DNA from: Pectobacterium cacticida
GTDB lineage: Bacteria; Pseudomonadota; Gammaproteobacteria; Enterobacterales; Enterobacteriaceae
Length of the DNA stretch: 64,000 bases
Assembly: GCF_036885195.1 (NCBI RefSeq)
Contig: NZ_CP133656.1
Location: 2,976,001-3,040,000 of the forward strand
Direction: 5' to 3'
The notes below the pieces were generated by a model. That model ran no database searches and was not told the DNA's origin. It saw only the letters and a program-made list of their open reading frames with translations. Below are positions 17,407 through 26,313 of this stretch, piece after piece; the stretch's first letter is position 1, and the number at the start of each line of letters is the position of its first letter. A program made the position numbers and the translations under genes.

Positions 17407-19140
17407 TTAATCATAAAAATCGTGGGCAGGATCCAACACTGGCTTAATGATGTTGGTACGAATGGCAAAATCACCGAAGCCTTCATTGGGTAAACGATCT
17501 CGCGCCCATAGCTCAATTAGCCTGTCGATTTCCGCCAGAATCTCAGTGTCCGTAATATTTTCGCGATACATTCGGGGAATGCGGGTTCCTTCTCGATTCC
17601 CTCCCAGATGCAGGTTATAACGCCCTACTGCTTTACCGACCAGACCGATTTCCGCCAGCAGTGAGCGTCCGCAACCATTCGGGCAGCCCGTAACGCGTAG
17701 CACAATGTATTCATCACCCACGCCGTGCCGCTGCATGATGGCTTCCACTTTCGTCACGAACGTAGGCAGGAAACGTTCCGCTTCCGCCATCGCCAAGGGA
17801 CAAGTAGGGAACGACACGCAGGCCATTGAATTTTTGCGCTGCTCGGTAATGCTGTCGTCAATCAGGCCGTGTTCACGCGCTAGCGCCTCAATCTTCGCTT
17901 TACTTCGCGCAGGAACGCCCGCGACAATCAAATTCTGATTTGCCGTTAAGCGGAAGTCGCCTTTATGTATTTTAGCAATTTCCGCCAAACCGGTTTTTAA
18001 CGGACGCCCTGGATAATCGAGGATACGACCATTTTCGATAAACAGCGTCAGGTGCCATTTATTATCAATACCTTTTACCCAACCAATACGATCGCCACGA
18101 CGGGTAAATTCATACGGCCGCACGGCTTCAAATTTCACCCCCGCGCGCGTTTCCACTTCCCGCTTGAAGTTATCGATACCTACGCGTTCCAGCGTATATT
18201 TGGTTTTGGCGTTTTTCCGGTTAGTGCGGTTACCCCAATCACGTTGCGTGGTCACCACCGCTTCCGCGATAGCCAGCGTATGTTCAACGGCGATGTACCC
18301 CAGTTCACTGGCGGTACGCGGATAGGTCGCCTTATCGCCATGCGCGATAGATAATCCCCCGCCTACCAGCACGTTAAAACCGACCAGACGACCGTTATCA
18401 GCAATCGCAACAAAATTGAGATCGTTGGCATGCAGATCGACATCATTTTGCGGTGGGATGACGATTGTGGTTTTGAATTTACGCGGCAGATAACTCGGGC
18501 CTAGAATCGGTTCTTCATCCGTCGTCGCGACCTTTTCTTGATCCAACCAGATCTCAGCATAAGCACGCGTGCGTGGTAGCAGATGTTCAGAAATCTTTTT
18601 TGCCCATGCATACGCCTGTTGATGCAACTCCGATTCTACCGGGTTGGAGGTACAAAGTACGTTACGGTTTACATCGTTTGCCGTCGCTAACCCATCCAAA
18701 CCCAGGCGATTCAGCAACTGATGCACCGGTTTCACGTTTGGCTTGAGGATGCCATGAAATTGAAAAGTCTGACGGTTCGTGAGACGAATGCTGCCGTAAA
18801 TCGTACTTTCACTGGCAAATTTATCGATTCCCAGCCACTGTTGCGGCGTCATCACGCCACCGGGTAAACGACAACGCAGCATCATCGCATGACGCGGTTC
18901 CAGCTTTTGCTCGGCGCGTTCGGCACGAATATCGCGGTCATCCTGCTGATACATGCCGTGAAAGCGGATTAAGAGAAAATTATCGCCTTTGAAGCCGCCG
19001 GTCAGACCATCGTTCAAATCCTCGGCAATCGTGCCGCGCAAAAAGTTGCTCTCTCGTTTCATGCGCTCAGCATCAGCGAGTTTCCCTTCTACAACCAGGG
19101 GGCCGGGGTGCTTTTCACTGAAAACGTATTTTTCGCTCAT
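17407..19140 (-). CDS. cysI: Sulfite reductase hemoprotein beta-component
   Basis: Six-electron reduction of sulfite to sulfide. 577 residues. The [4Fe-4S]/siroheme ligands are the two cysteine pairs ACVSFPTCPLAMAEAER (about 440-456) and TGCPNGCGRSLLAE (about 485-498). The nitrite/sulfite reductase ferredoxin-like repeats precede them. The start codon overlaps the cysJ stop (TAATG), implying coupled translation of the alpha and beta subunits. Confidence 0.98.
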   Translation of the reverse strand: MSEKYVFSEKHPGPLVVEGKLADAERMKRESNFLRGTIAEDLNDGLTGGFKGDNFLLIRFHGMYQQDDRDIRAERAEQKLEPRHAMMLRCRLPGGVMTPQQWLGIDKFASESTIYGSIRLTNRQTFQFHGILKPNVKPVHQLLNRLGLDGLATANDVNRNVLCTSNPVESELHQQAYAWAKKISEHLLPRTRAYAEIWLDQEKVATTDEEPILGPSYLPRKFKTTIVIPPQNDVDLHANDLNFVAIADNGRLVGFNVLVGGGLSIAHGDKATYPRTASELGYIAVEHTLAIAEAVVTTQRDWGNRTNRKNAKTKYTLERVGIDNFKREVETRAGVKFEAVRPYEFTRRGDRIGWVKGIDNKWHLTLFIENGRILDYPGRPLKTGLAEIAKIHKGDFRLTANQNLIVAGVPARSKAKIEALAREHGLIDDSITEQRKNSMACVSFPTCPLAMAEAERFLPTFVTKVEAIMQRHGVGDEYIVLRVTGCPNGCGRSLLAEIGLVGKAVGRYNLHLGGNREGTRIPRMYRENITDTEILAEIDRLIELWARDRLPNEGFGDFAIRTNIIKPVLDPAHDFYD

Positions 19141-20966
19141 TAGTACACATCTCGCTGATAACGGCGATCGAGGCGCAGATCGCTTAAATATTCATCGGCC
19201 TGCTCACGATCCATGCCGCCATGTTCAACTATCACATCCAGTAACGCCTGCTCGACGTCTTTCGCCATACGGTTTGCGTCACCACACACATAAAGGTGCG
19301 CGCCGTCCTGAATCCAGCGCCAAACTTCCGCGCCCTTTTCGCGCAATTTATCTTGTACATAGATTTTATGTGCCTGATCGCGCGACCAGGCCAGATCGAT
19401 ATGGGTTAATAACCCTTCTTTGACATAGCGCTGCCACTCGACCTGATACAGAAAATCTTCGGTAAAATGGGGGTTGCCAAAGAACAGCCAGTTTTTCCCT
19501 GCGGCGCCTTCGGCATCGCGCTGCTGCATAAACGCGCGGAACGGCGCAACCCCGGTGCCTGGCCCAATCATGATGATCGGGGTGCTTGGATCCGCAGGCA
19601 GGCGAAAATTATCGTTGTGTTCGATAAAGATACGGACCTGATCGTCTTCACTCAGCCTGTCGGCCAGATAGCTGGATGCGCCACCAGCCCGTGCACGGCC
19701 TTCATATTCATAGCGCACTACACCAACGGTGATATGCACTTCATTGTCCACTTCCGCTTGTGAAGAAGCGATAGAATAAAGCCGCGGCGTCAATGGGCGC
19801 AGCAGGCCCAATAGTTGATCAGCCGTTAGCTCAGCGGGCGCTTGACGCACCATATCCACCAACGGCGTCCGTTGTGCAAATTGCTGGAGCGCAGGCTTAT
19901 CGGCCAACAGCGACAACAACGATTCATTGCGCGATAGCGTCGCATACTTTTCGACGATGAGTGCCGTGTTCTGCGTTAACTCAAACTGACTTGTCAGCGC
20001 CTGCGATAGTGATAATGTCTTGCCGCCAATACTGACGGACTCATCGCCTTTCAGCCACAGAAGTTCTAACAGTTCCTGCACGAGCGCGGGATCGTTCTCA
20101 AACCACACACCCAGCGCATCTCCCGGTTGGTAACGTAAACCGGAATCCCCTAGATCGATCTCGATATGGCGTACATCTTTTTCGGAGTTGCGCCCGGTAA
20201 TTTTCTGGTTTACCGCTAACGTGGCATGCAACGGCGAGGATTTGCTATATGGGCTACTGGATAATTCATCCCTTGCGCCCTGAGCGGCAATCTGTACCGC
20301 CGCATTCCCCTGAACTGGCACTCGTGCTTGTAGGATATCAACCAGTTGGCGTCGCCACTGCTCAGCAAGCGCCTGATAATCCACATCGGCATCCACACGC
20401 TCCAGCAAACGCTCTGCGCCTAACTCCGCGAGGCGGTTATCGAAATCTTTACCCGCCTTACTGAAAAATTCATAAGAGGTATCACCCAGGCCAAATACGG
20501 CAAACGCGGTGTCTTTTAGCTGCGGGGCTTTTTTAGACATCAGGAATTTATGCAGCGCCACGGCCTCTTCCGGCGGCTCGCCTTCCCCCTGCGTCGATGT
20601 CACAACCAGCAGTAGTTTTTCCTGCGCGATTTGCTTGAACTTGTAATCCCCTGCATTGACCAGATTGACGGGCAGCTTCGCAGCCAGCAAATCGTCGCGT
20701 AACTGTTCTGCTACCCGGCGCGCATTACCGGTCTGCGAGGCGGAGAGTAACGTAATCGTGGGGACAGGCGCCGTTACCGCTGACGCTGCTGTCGTCGTGG
20801 CGGCGATGGCGCCCGCTACGCTATCAGGCTGCTGAACCAGCCCCCAGAAATAGCCGGATAGCCAGGCAAGCTGCGTTGGTGAAAAATCACCCGTTGCCGC
20901 CTGTAAGCGTGTTAATTGCTCCGCACTCAGCGGGAGCGGCGAAATGGGGGAAACCGGAGTAGTCAT
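19140..20966 (-). CDS. cysJ: Sulfite reductase flavoprotein alpha-component
   Basis: Passes electrons from NADPH through FAD and FMN to CysI. 608 residues. Flavodoxin domain about 72-210 (LLSASQTGNARRVAEQL, STQGEGEPPEEA), FAD domain with RLYSIASS (about 394-401) and GGASSYLADRL, and NADP-binding end with MIGPGTGVAPFRAFMQQR (about 466-483) and HLYVCGDANRMAKDVE. First gene of cysJIH; the 274 bases upstream contain its promoter, presumably CysB-controlled, and a GGGCCGC/GCGGCCC hairpin at 21205-21221 belonging to the end of the next gene. Confidence 0.98.
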   Translation of the reverse strand: MTTPVSPISPLPLSAEQLTRLQAATGDFSPTQLAWLSGYFWGLVQQPDSVAGAIAATTTAASAVTAPVPTITLLSASQTGNARRVAEQLRDDLLAAKLPVNLVNAGDYKFKQIAQEKLLLVVTSTQGEGEPPEEAVALHKFLMSKKAPQLKDTAFAVFGLGDTSYEFFSKAGKDFDNRLAELGAERLLERVDADVDYQALAEQWRRQLVDILQARVPVQGNAAVQIAAQGARDELSSSPYSKSSPLHATLAVNQKITGRNSEKDVRHIEIDLGDSGLRYQPGDALGVWFENDPALVQELLELLWLKGDESVSIGGKTLSLSQALTSQFELTQNTALIVEKYATLSRNESLLSLLADKPALQQFAQRTPLVDMVRQAPAELTADQLLGLLRPLTPRLYSIASSQAEVDNEVHITVGVVRYEYEGRARAGGASSYLADRLSEDDQVRIFIEHNDNFRLPADPSTPIIMIGPGTGVAPFRAFMQQRDAEGAAGKNWLFFGNPHFTEDFLYQVEWQRYVKEGLLTHIDLAWSRDQAHKIYVQDKLREKGAEVWRWIQDGAHLYVCGDANRMAKDVEQALLDVIVEHGGMDREQADEYLSDLRLDRRYQRDVY

Positions 20967-21204
20967 TATGCGTTCTGTTTCCTTGTCTCTGTGCTGTTAG
21001 CCAACGACGCTAATGCCAAAATAGAGAGTAAAAAGATAATTAGAGGATAAGGGTAACGGCCTGCATCTTAACAATTAAAGAAATGATGGAAATATTAAAT
21101 AACCAAAATGACTAAATGGTTTTTCTGATTAACCTTATTGCTTAAAGTGTTATAGCGCATGTTCGGGGACGAATGCCGCATCTGGAATGCTCAATCTGGA
21201 AGGT

Positions 21205-21221
21205 GGGCCGCTACGCGGCCC
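21205..21221. terminator. GC hairpin downstream of the PilZ/HD gene
   Basis: Perfect 7-bp stem GGGCCGC / GCGGCCC with a three-base loop, 20 bases past the stop of the minus-strand gene at 21241. No clear T-run on the minus strand, so it is at best a weak terminator or an mRNA end-protecting structure. Confidence 0.4.
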
Positions 21222-21240
21222 TGCCACACATCGATTTCGG

Positions 21241-22965
21241 CTAAATTTTCAGGACATGTATGCCAAAGTCGTCAGGATTAACGATACCTTCAAGTTGCCC
21301 AACTTGCTGCAAATCGCCTTTAGAAACGACACTGCTAATGTTGGTATCCGGGAAACGAAGATTCTTAACCAGGCGCACGGTAACAGGAATGCCTTTTTTA
21401 TCAATATCCATCACCCACCCCAGAAAACCACCTGAATATTTTGCCAGGCTGCCAATTGGATAAAGGCCATAAGTTTGGACGTATTTAATCAACACCGTTT
21501 TATCATAGGCGGTATTCGCCTCATAAATCTTACGATACGCCGCCAAAGGCGTACGGGGAGAAACACCATTACGTGCATACCTGAGCTTATTAATGGCCTT
21601 AATCACAGAAACCAAGCGGACCAATGAAGATAGCTGCTCGGCGCTTTTACCTTGCGGATAACCACTGCCGTCCAAACGCTCGTTAGCATTCTCAATCACA
21701 TCGCGGCAAGTCGGACTCATCGACCAGCCTAACTCTCGGAATTTTGCGCACAGCGTCGCCACATGACCGCTGAGTATCGCTTTCTGTGCCGGATTCATAT
21801 TGACTTTCAGTGATGGCAGGCTGGCATTGACCAAGAGCGGCTTACCCATTGTATGAAGCAATGCGCCTAGCACCGCTTCGCGCAACTGAGGATTGTGGGG
21901 ATCGGCAATGAGCAACATGTCAGCCAATTTACCCGCTACTTGCACGGCATGCCTGACCCAGTCCGCCTCTTCTCGCAAGAACGACAGTGCGTAGAGGAAC
22001 GCTTTCCTCTCCTTTTTAACCATATAGATCAGGGTATCGGCGCAATCATAAAAAATCTCAACGGGCAGCTGGTGACGTATTTTTACGTACATCAGGCCAA
22101 TCTGGAGCCGATGAGCAATTTCCATCACGCCTCGTTCCATGGGCGATTGGCGAGTGCGTTTTTCACGTTCCTGACTTTCTCGCAGCAATAGGTTTTTCTC
22201 CTTAGTACCCGGTATGAAGAGTGGCGAGGGGTACACCATCGTACCTGTCGCGCCGGTTCGATATGCCGCCTCTCTTTCTGACTCATTCGTAAAACGAAGC
22301 AGGGCCTCCGTCTGGGATGACGATAAATTGATAAATTGAATACCTACCGCCGCATAACCATGATTCCCGAAAGGCCGTATATGGCGAATCTTCCCTTCAG
22401 CATAAAAACTTTCTCCATTAGGGAATTCAAGCTTGATTCCGGGGATGTCCTGATCCATTTCAATGGCAATACTCTCTACCAGATCGATTTCGACCATACA
22501 CCCACCGGTTGAAAGGTTGCGCACTCTTCCCGGTACACTCAACGTGTGCATGTAGATATCTATACGGGCTCGGGCTTGCATACCCTGTATGAAAGGAATA
22601 CGGATCGCCCCTTTATTTTCAGTAACAAAAATGGACTCTGGTAAATGGCATTCAAGGCGGTAAAACATGCTGTCCGTCTTAAATAATTGAGTAGGAATAT
22701 GACAAAGGCTGTAAGTTTCACGTTCAATGTCCTCAGTACCCTTGAGCACTTCCAGATCAACATTTAACCCGCCATCGGCAAGATACCTTTCAATATTCGA
22801 TCCTGGATATTCTACCGCCAATACAATGCGATTCTTTTCAATATCCAGTTCCATAACATCTGCGTTCAAGGCATATAGCATATCCTTAGCATAGATAGAC
22901 ATCACATAGGTGTGCTTCAACAACGCGCTAATCAATTTAGCAGGAGGAGGAGAGAAGTGTTCCAC
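21241..22965 (-). CDS. PilZ-domain protein with degenerate HD-GYP-like domain
   Basis: 574 residues, no secretion signal. An N-terminal beta-rich region (about 20-115) of the YcgR-N type precedes a PilZ domain (about 125-225): the RxxxR-like QARARI and the c-di-GMP motif NLSTGG (150-155) are seen, so c-di-GMP binding is plausible. The C-terminal half (about 335-500) resembles HD-GYP: LLHTMGKPLL where active enzymes have HD..GK, and ENANERLDGSGYPQG where they have HHE..DGxGYP. The HD aspartate is threonine and the second histidine pair is lost, so phosphodiesterase activity is unlikely. Inference: a c-di-GMP-responsive effector. It faces an EAL gene across a 521-base AT-rich spacer. Not an E. 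coli gene at this locus. Confidence 0.8.
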   Translation of the reverse strand: MEHFSPPPAKLISALLKHTYVMSIYAKDMLYALNADVMELDIEKNRIVLAVEYPGSNIERYLADGGLNVDLEVLKGTEDIERETYSLCHIPTQLFKTDSMFYRLECHLPESIFVTENKGAIRIPFIQGMQARARIDIYMHTLSVPGRVRNLSTGGCMVEIDLVESIAIEMDQDIPGIKLEFPNGESFYAEGKIRHIRPFGNHGYAAVGIQFINLSSSQTEALLRFTNESEREAAYRTGATGTMVYPSPLFIPGTKEKNLLLRESQEREKRTRQSPMERGVMEIAHRLQIGLMYVKIRHQLPVEIFYDCADTLIYMVKKERKAFLYALSFLREEADWVRHAVQVAGKLADMLLIADPHNPQLREAVLGALLHTMGKPLLVNASLPSLKVNMNPAQKAILSGHVATLCAKFRELGWSMSPTCRDVIENANERLDGSGYPQGKSAEQLSSLVRLVSVIKAINKLRYARNGVSPRTPLAAYRKIYEANTAYDKTVLIKYVQTYGLYPIGSLAKYSGGFLGWVMDIDKKGIPVTVRLVKNLRFPDTNISSVVSKGDLQQVGQLEGIVNPDDFGIHVLKI

Positions 22966-23486
22966 GATAAGATTTACCTATTAACTAACCGCCGGTGATA
23001 TACCCAAAACCCTCAGAAAGGATTTATATTCTTTATGAAAAACAAATTTTTATAGATTCTTAATGAGCTCAAATGCCCATTTAATAGAGAAAGATATCAA
23101 CTCATTAAAGATTATGAGTATTTTATCGCCACGATGCGCTGAACCATGATGATTTTCGCATTGCTTATCATCCTAACAAGGATACCCCACTGCCACAATG
23201 GTCAACCCCGCGGGCATTATTGTTTAAAATACATACAAATAAATATAAAAACCTAATATTTATTTTAAAAAAAAATTATATTTTACTAAAAACAAAAAAT
23301 TAGAGTTTAACTCCAGAACAAACATAGATTTAAACGATCGTTAGTTTTCAAACAATAGCCTGCAACTATCGAAAGGGAATTATTGATCATTTAAAACAAT
23401 TTTCAAATAATCCATATTACTGTGTAGAATCCTAACTGGCCATGCTGTGGCATTGCTATTTTATGGAGAGGGTGAATAATCAGTAA
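22966..23486. other. 521-base AT-rich divergent intergenic region
   Basis: Very AT-rich, with A- and T-tracts especially at 23220-23300, between two divergently read c-di-GMP genes. It should carry both promoters and is a likely H-NS-type silencing target by composition. It contains the 10-base palindrome AACGATCGTT (23333-23342). No gene is supported; I cannot assign a promoter with confidence. Confidence 0.5.
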
Positions 23487-24227
23487 ATGAATACAACAAT
23501 ATTAAATATCGATGGAAATATTCTTAGGTTATCCGCCGAGTTTCAGCCCATCATCCATCTCCCGGAAAATAAAATATTCCGTTATGAAGCGCTCGCTAGA
23601 TTCTATAGCTCTGACGGTTTATTAATGCCAACGCAGCAAACTATAGATAAAATAGAAAAATACAATGCCATTGATAAAGTGACAGATTTTATGTTCGACG
23701 TTGTCTGCCTGATAATAAAAAACAAAAGCAGCCTGACAATTTCATTCAATCTCTCACACTTACTTTTTAACAACAGGCCATATCTGGATAAATTATATCA
23801 GGCTTGTGTTAGGCATAAAATAAACCCGAGAAATATAGAAATAGAAATCAGCGAAAAAACAACCCAACTACAATTAATTGAGGGAATGTCATTTCTAAAC
23901 CAGGCTAAAACATATGGTTTTATGATTTCATTAGATGATTTTGGCGCCGGATGTTTGCAAATAGAGAGTTTGAGCCTGTTTAATTTTGACACGATAAAAA
24001 TCGATCGTTCCATTATTGATGGCATCGGGAAAGAAGAAGTAAAATCGCAGAAACTCAAGATGTTATTGAATAGACTTAGGCCACTTGGGGTAAACATCAT
24101 CTGCGAAGGCGTTGAAAAAGCCACTGATTTAAACTGGTTAAATAAATACCATCCGATTGGTATCCAAGGGTACATCTTTTATCGCCCATTAACCTACAGC
24201 CAATTACGACTGCTCGAAGGCTTCTAA
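23487..24227 (+). CDS. EAL-domain cyclic-di-GMP phosphodiesterase (stand-alone)
   Basis: 246 residues forming a single EAL domain without sensor, membrane or GGDEF part. The catalytic set is complete: EAL (34-36), N88 in SFNLS, E120/E123 in IEIEISE, D150-D151 in LDDFGAG, K171 in IKIDRS, E207 in CEGVE, Q227 in QGYIFYRP. It should therefore hydrolyse c-di-GMP to pGpG. The codons are noticeably A/T-ended compared with the flanking cys and que genes, suggesting acquisition or at least lower expression. Divergent from the PilZ/HD-like gene and 146 bases before queD. A GGAGAGG lies upstream, rather far (about 16 bases) from the chosen ATG. Confidence 0.88.
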   Translation: MNTTILNIDGNILRLSAEFQPIIHLPENKIFRYEALARFYSSDGLLMPTQQTIDKIEKYNAIDKVTDFMFDVVCLIIKNKSSLTISFNLSHLLFNNRPYLDKLYQACVRHKINPRNIEIEISEKTTQLQLIEGMSFLNQAKTYGFMISLDDFGAGCLQIESLSLFNFDTIKIDRSIIDGIGKEEVKSQKLKMLLNRLRPLGVNIICEGVEKATDLNWLNKYHPIGIQGYIFYRPLTYSQLRLLEGF

Positions 24228-24251
24228 TGGGGCTTTTAGAGTAGGCGTCTT

Positions 24252-24355
24252 GATGCAACGAGGGTGCATCTGGAAGAATGGGTGATTCAAGTAGCACTTT
24301 CGGTTAGTATGCGACGGTTTTTTGCATACTCTGTTCTGGAAGCCTTTTTCAGAAC
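24252..24355 (+). promoter_or_regulatory. Three consecutive hairpins in the queD leader
   Basis: Three perfect stems follow one another: GATGCA/TGCATC (24252-24270), AGTATGC/GCATACT (24306-24330, loop with six T) and GTTCTG/CAGAAC (24333-24355, loop with five T). The last ends 18 bases before the queD ATG. If transcribed they could form a structured 5' leader. I do not recognise a preQ1 or other known riboswitch consensus, so this is an unassigned candidate. Confidence 0.4.
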
Positions 24356-24373
24356 GATACCAGGATCATCGCT

Positions 24374-24736
24374 ATGGTTACTACGCTGTTTAAAGATTTT
24401 CAGTTTGAGGCCGCACATCGCTTGCCTCACGTCCCCGAGGGTCATAAATGCGGGCGTCTGCATGGACATTCTTTCATGGTGCGCTTAGAAGTGACGGGCG
24501 AAGTCGATCCACATACAGGTTGGGTGATCGATTTTGCTGAACTGAAAGCCGCCTTCCAAGCTACCTGGGAGCAGTTGGATCATCATTATCTCAATGACAT
24601 TCCCGGTCTGGAAAACCCGACAAGTGAAGTGCTGGCGCATTGGATCTGGAGCCGATTAAAGCCATCATTACCGCAATTGAGCGCCGTCATGGTAAAAGAA
24701 ACCTGTACTGCCGGTTGCATCTATAAGGGAGAGTAG
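24374..24736 (+). CDS. queD: 6-carboxy-5,6,7,8-tetrahydropterin synthase
   Basis: Converts 7,8-dihydroneopterin triphosphate to 6-carboxytetrahydropterin, the first committed step to queuosine. 120 residues. Zinc-binding histidines in FEAAHRLP and HGHSF, catalytic cysteine in KCGRLHGH (about 27-34), and the end motif VKETCTAGCIY are all conserved. The next pathway enzyme, QueE, is encoded nearby at 25450-26121 on the other strand. A weak AGGA ribosome site precedes the ATG. Confidence 0.96.
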   Translation: MVTTLFKDFQFEAAHRLPHVPEGHKCGRLHGHSFMVRLEVTGEVDPHTGWVIDFAELKAAFQATWEQLDHHYLNDIPGLENPTSEVLAHWIWSRLKPSLPQLSAVMVKETCTAGCIYKGE

Positions 24737-24823
24737 TCGGCTAACTACATCTTTCTGTAACATCTCCCTGTCATTCTCTGCGCTAGATATATTCACTACA
24801 ACGTTAATGAACAGGGGATCTCC

Positions 24824-25435
24824 ATGTTGTTTTCCGTCAAAAAATTAGCCATCGCGCTCTCATTTTTCTCACTCTGCGCTACGGCTGCGCCGATCAATAT
24901 TCTCGATTTTCCACAGCCGAAGAGCACCCCCGATGAAATTTACGCAGTAACAGAAATCCCTGCGGGCAGCATGATTAAATATGAAACCGACGCCGACACC
25001 GGTTTTATTATTGCTGACCGCTTTCAATCAATGCCAGTGGCTTACCCAGCCAACTACGGCTCTCTCACTCAATCATTAGGCGGCGATAACGATCCTCTGG
25101 ATGTCATTTTTTATACTCGCGCACCTCTAATCCCTGGTTCACTGATTAAACTGCGTCCGATTGGCATTCTGAAAATGATCGACGCGGGAGAAGTCGATGA
25201 CAAGATCGTCGCCGTACCGACCAGCAAAATCGATCCGACCTATGACAACATCAAAACGATTGCTGACCTGCCGCCAATCGAACAGGAAAGGCTACAGGCG
25301 TTCTTTCGGGTCTATAAACAGCTGCCAGCGGGAAGAAAAGTGGTTGAGTTAAAAGGATTTGAAGACGTCAATGCCGCCAAAACTGTTATTTCAGCGGCCC
25401 ATGAAAGCTATTTGAAAAATCATAAACAGCCATGA
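24824..25435 (+). CDS. Exported family I inorganic pyrophosphatase
   Basis: 203 residues. The start (MLFSVKKLAIALSFFSLCATAAP) is a typical Sec signal peptide with a likely cut after ATA or TAA (about residue 22), so the enzyme should be periplasmic. The mature part is a soluble family I PPase: IKYETD, IADRF, YPANYG, and the signature GDNDPLDV (metal-binding aspartates), then IDAGEVDDKIVAVP and FFRVYKQLPAGRKVV. All expected catalytic positions appear intact. It is clearly distinct from the cytosolic Ppa at 63215-63745. Tail-to-tail with queE, 14 bases apart. Natural substrate in the periplasm is unknown. Confidence 0.88.
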   Translation: MLFSVKKLAIALSFFSLCATAAPINILDFPQPKSTPDEIYAVTEIPAGSMIKYETDADTGFIIADRFQSMPVAYPANYGSLTQSLGGDNDPLDVIFYTRAPLIPGSLIKLRPIGILKMIDAGEVDDKIVAVPTSKIDPTYDNIKTIADLPPIEQERLQAFFRVYKQLPAGRKVVELKGFEDVNAAKTVISAAHESYLKNHKQP

Positions 25436-25449
25436 AGAACCACAAATAA

Positions 25450-26121
25450 TCAGGCAATATTCAGGTATTTATGTGTCTGCATTGAAAGCCGCCAGTTACG
25501 CGCGATACAGGTCGTAATACACAATTTGGTCGCTTCGTCTTTCTGGCTGATCGGCTGTAGCGCTATGATGCGCGGTTTATCATCATCAAGCCGCGCCAGT
25601 AGCGCATCCAGCGCTTCAATATCGCGTTCACGCGCCACCGGATGTTTGATCTCGTCCGCCCGTTGCAGAGCCTGATCGAGCACCTTCATGCCGCCGCGCA
25701 TATTCACCTTCGGCGATACCGTTACCCAGGTTTTAGGCGAACAGCGCACATCGTGAGTGCCGCTGGTTTCAATCTGGCAACTAAAGCCCTGCTTTTCCAA
25801 CTGCAGCGTCAGCGGTGTCAAATCGTGAATGCACGGCTCACCGCCAGTGATCACGATGTGGCGTGCCGTGTAACCCTGCTGCGTCATCAGCGTCAAAATA
25901 TCGTCCGCAGTCGCCGCGCCCCAGGCATCGTTTTCTTGCGTTTTTGCCAGTACCTGATCCAATGAGGTTTTCCGCTCTGCCAGTTTGTCCCAGGTGTGCT
26001 TGGTATCGCACCAGCTACAGCCTACCGGACAGCCTTGCAGACGCACAAATACCGCTGGTACACCAGTGAAATAGCCTTCTCCCTGTAACGTCTGGAATAT
26101 TTCATTAATTGGGTACTGCAT
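25450..26121 (-). CDS. queE: 7-carboxy-7-deazaguanine synthase (radical SAM)
   Basis: Turns 6-carboxytetrahydropterin into 7-carboxy-7-deazaguanine in queuosine synthesis. The frame is open from 26259, but the ATG at 26121 (MQYPINEIFQTLQGEG) gives 223 residues, the E. coli length. The radical SAM cluster motif is GCPVGCSWCDTKHTW (about 30-44, CxxxCxxC), followed by VITGGEPCIHD and VTVSPKVNMRGG. Its pathway partner QueD is 700 bases away on the opposite strand. Confidence 0.95.
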   Translation of the reverse strand: MQYPINEIFQTLQGEGYFTGVPAVFVRLQGCPVGCSWCDTKHTWDKLAERKTSLDQVLAKTQENDAWGAATADDILTLMTQQGYTARHIVITGGEPCIHDLTPLTLQLEKQGFSCQIETSGTHDVRCSPKTWVTVSPKVNMRGGMKVLDQALQRADEIKHPVARERDIEALDALLARLDDDKPRIIALQPISQKDEATKLCITTCIARNWRLSMQTHKYLNIA

Positions 26122-26313
26122 GTTTTCACGGTCTCTTTCGCTCAAAAGGGCATTATACCCTAAATCATTTGCGTTGCAGGACAGCACCGATGCCATACTC
26201 CCATACCTCAGCCACCGCAGACAGTTGAGTAATTCGGCGCATGCGTCAATAATCATCATATTGTTGCAATTTCACCTGCTTTATTACGTTCTATGATTAA
26301 CAAGGAAAAATAA

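Noticed and set aside
23333..23342. AACGATCGTT palindrome as an operator
   Set aside because: Ten bases in an AT-rich region can occur by chance; no flanking symmetry.
26122..26259. 46-codon upstream extension of queE
   Set aside because: The start at 26121 gives the exact family length and N-terminus.
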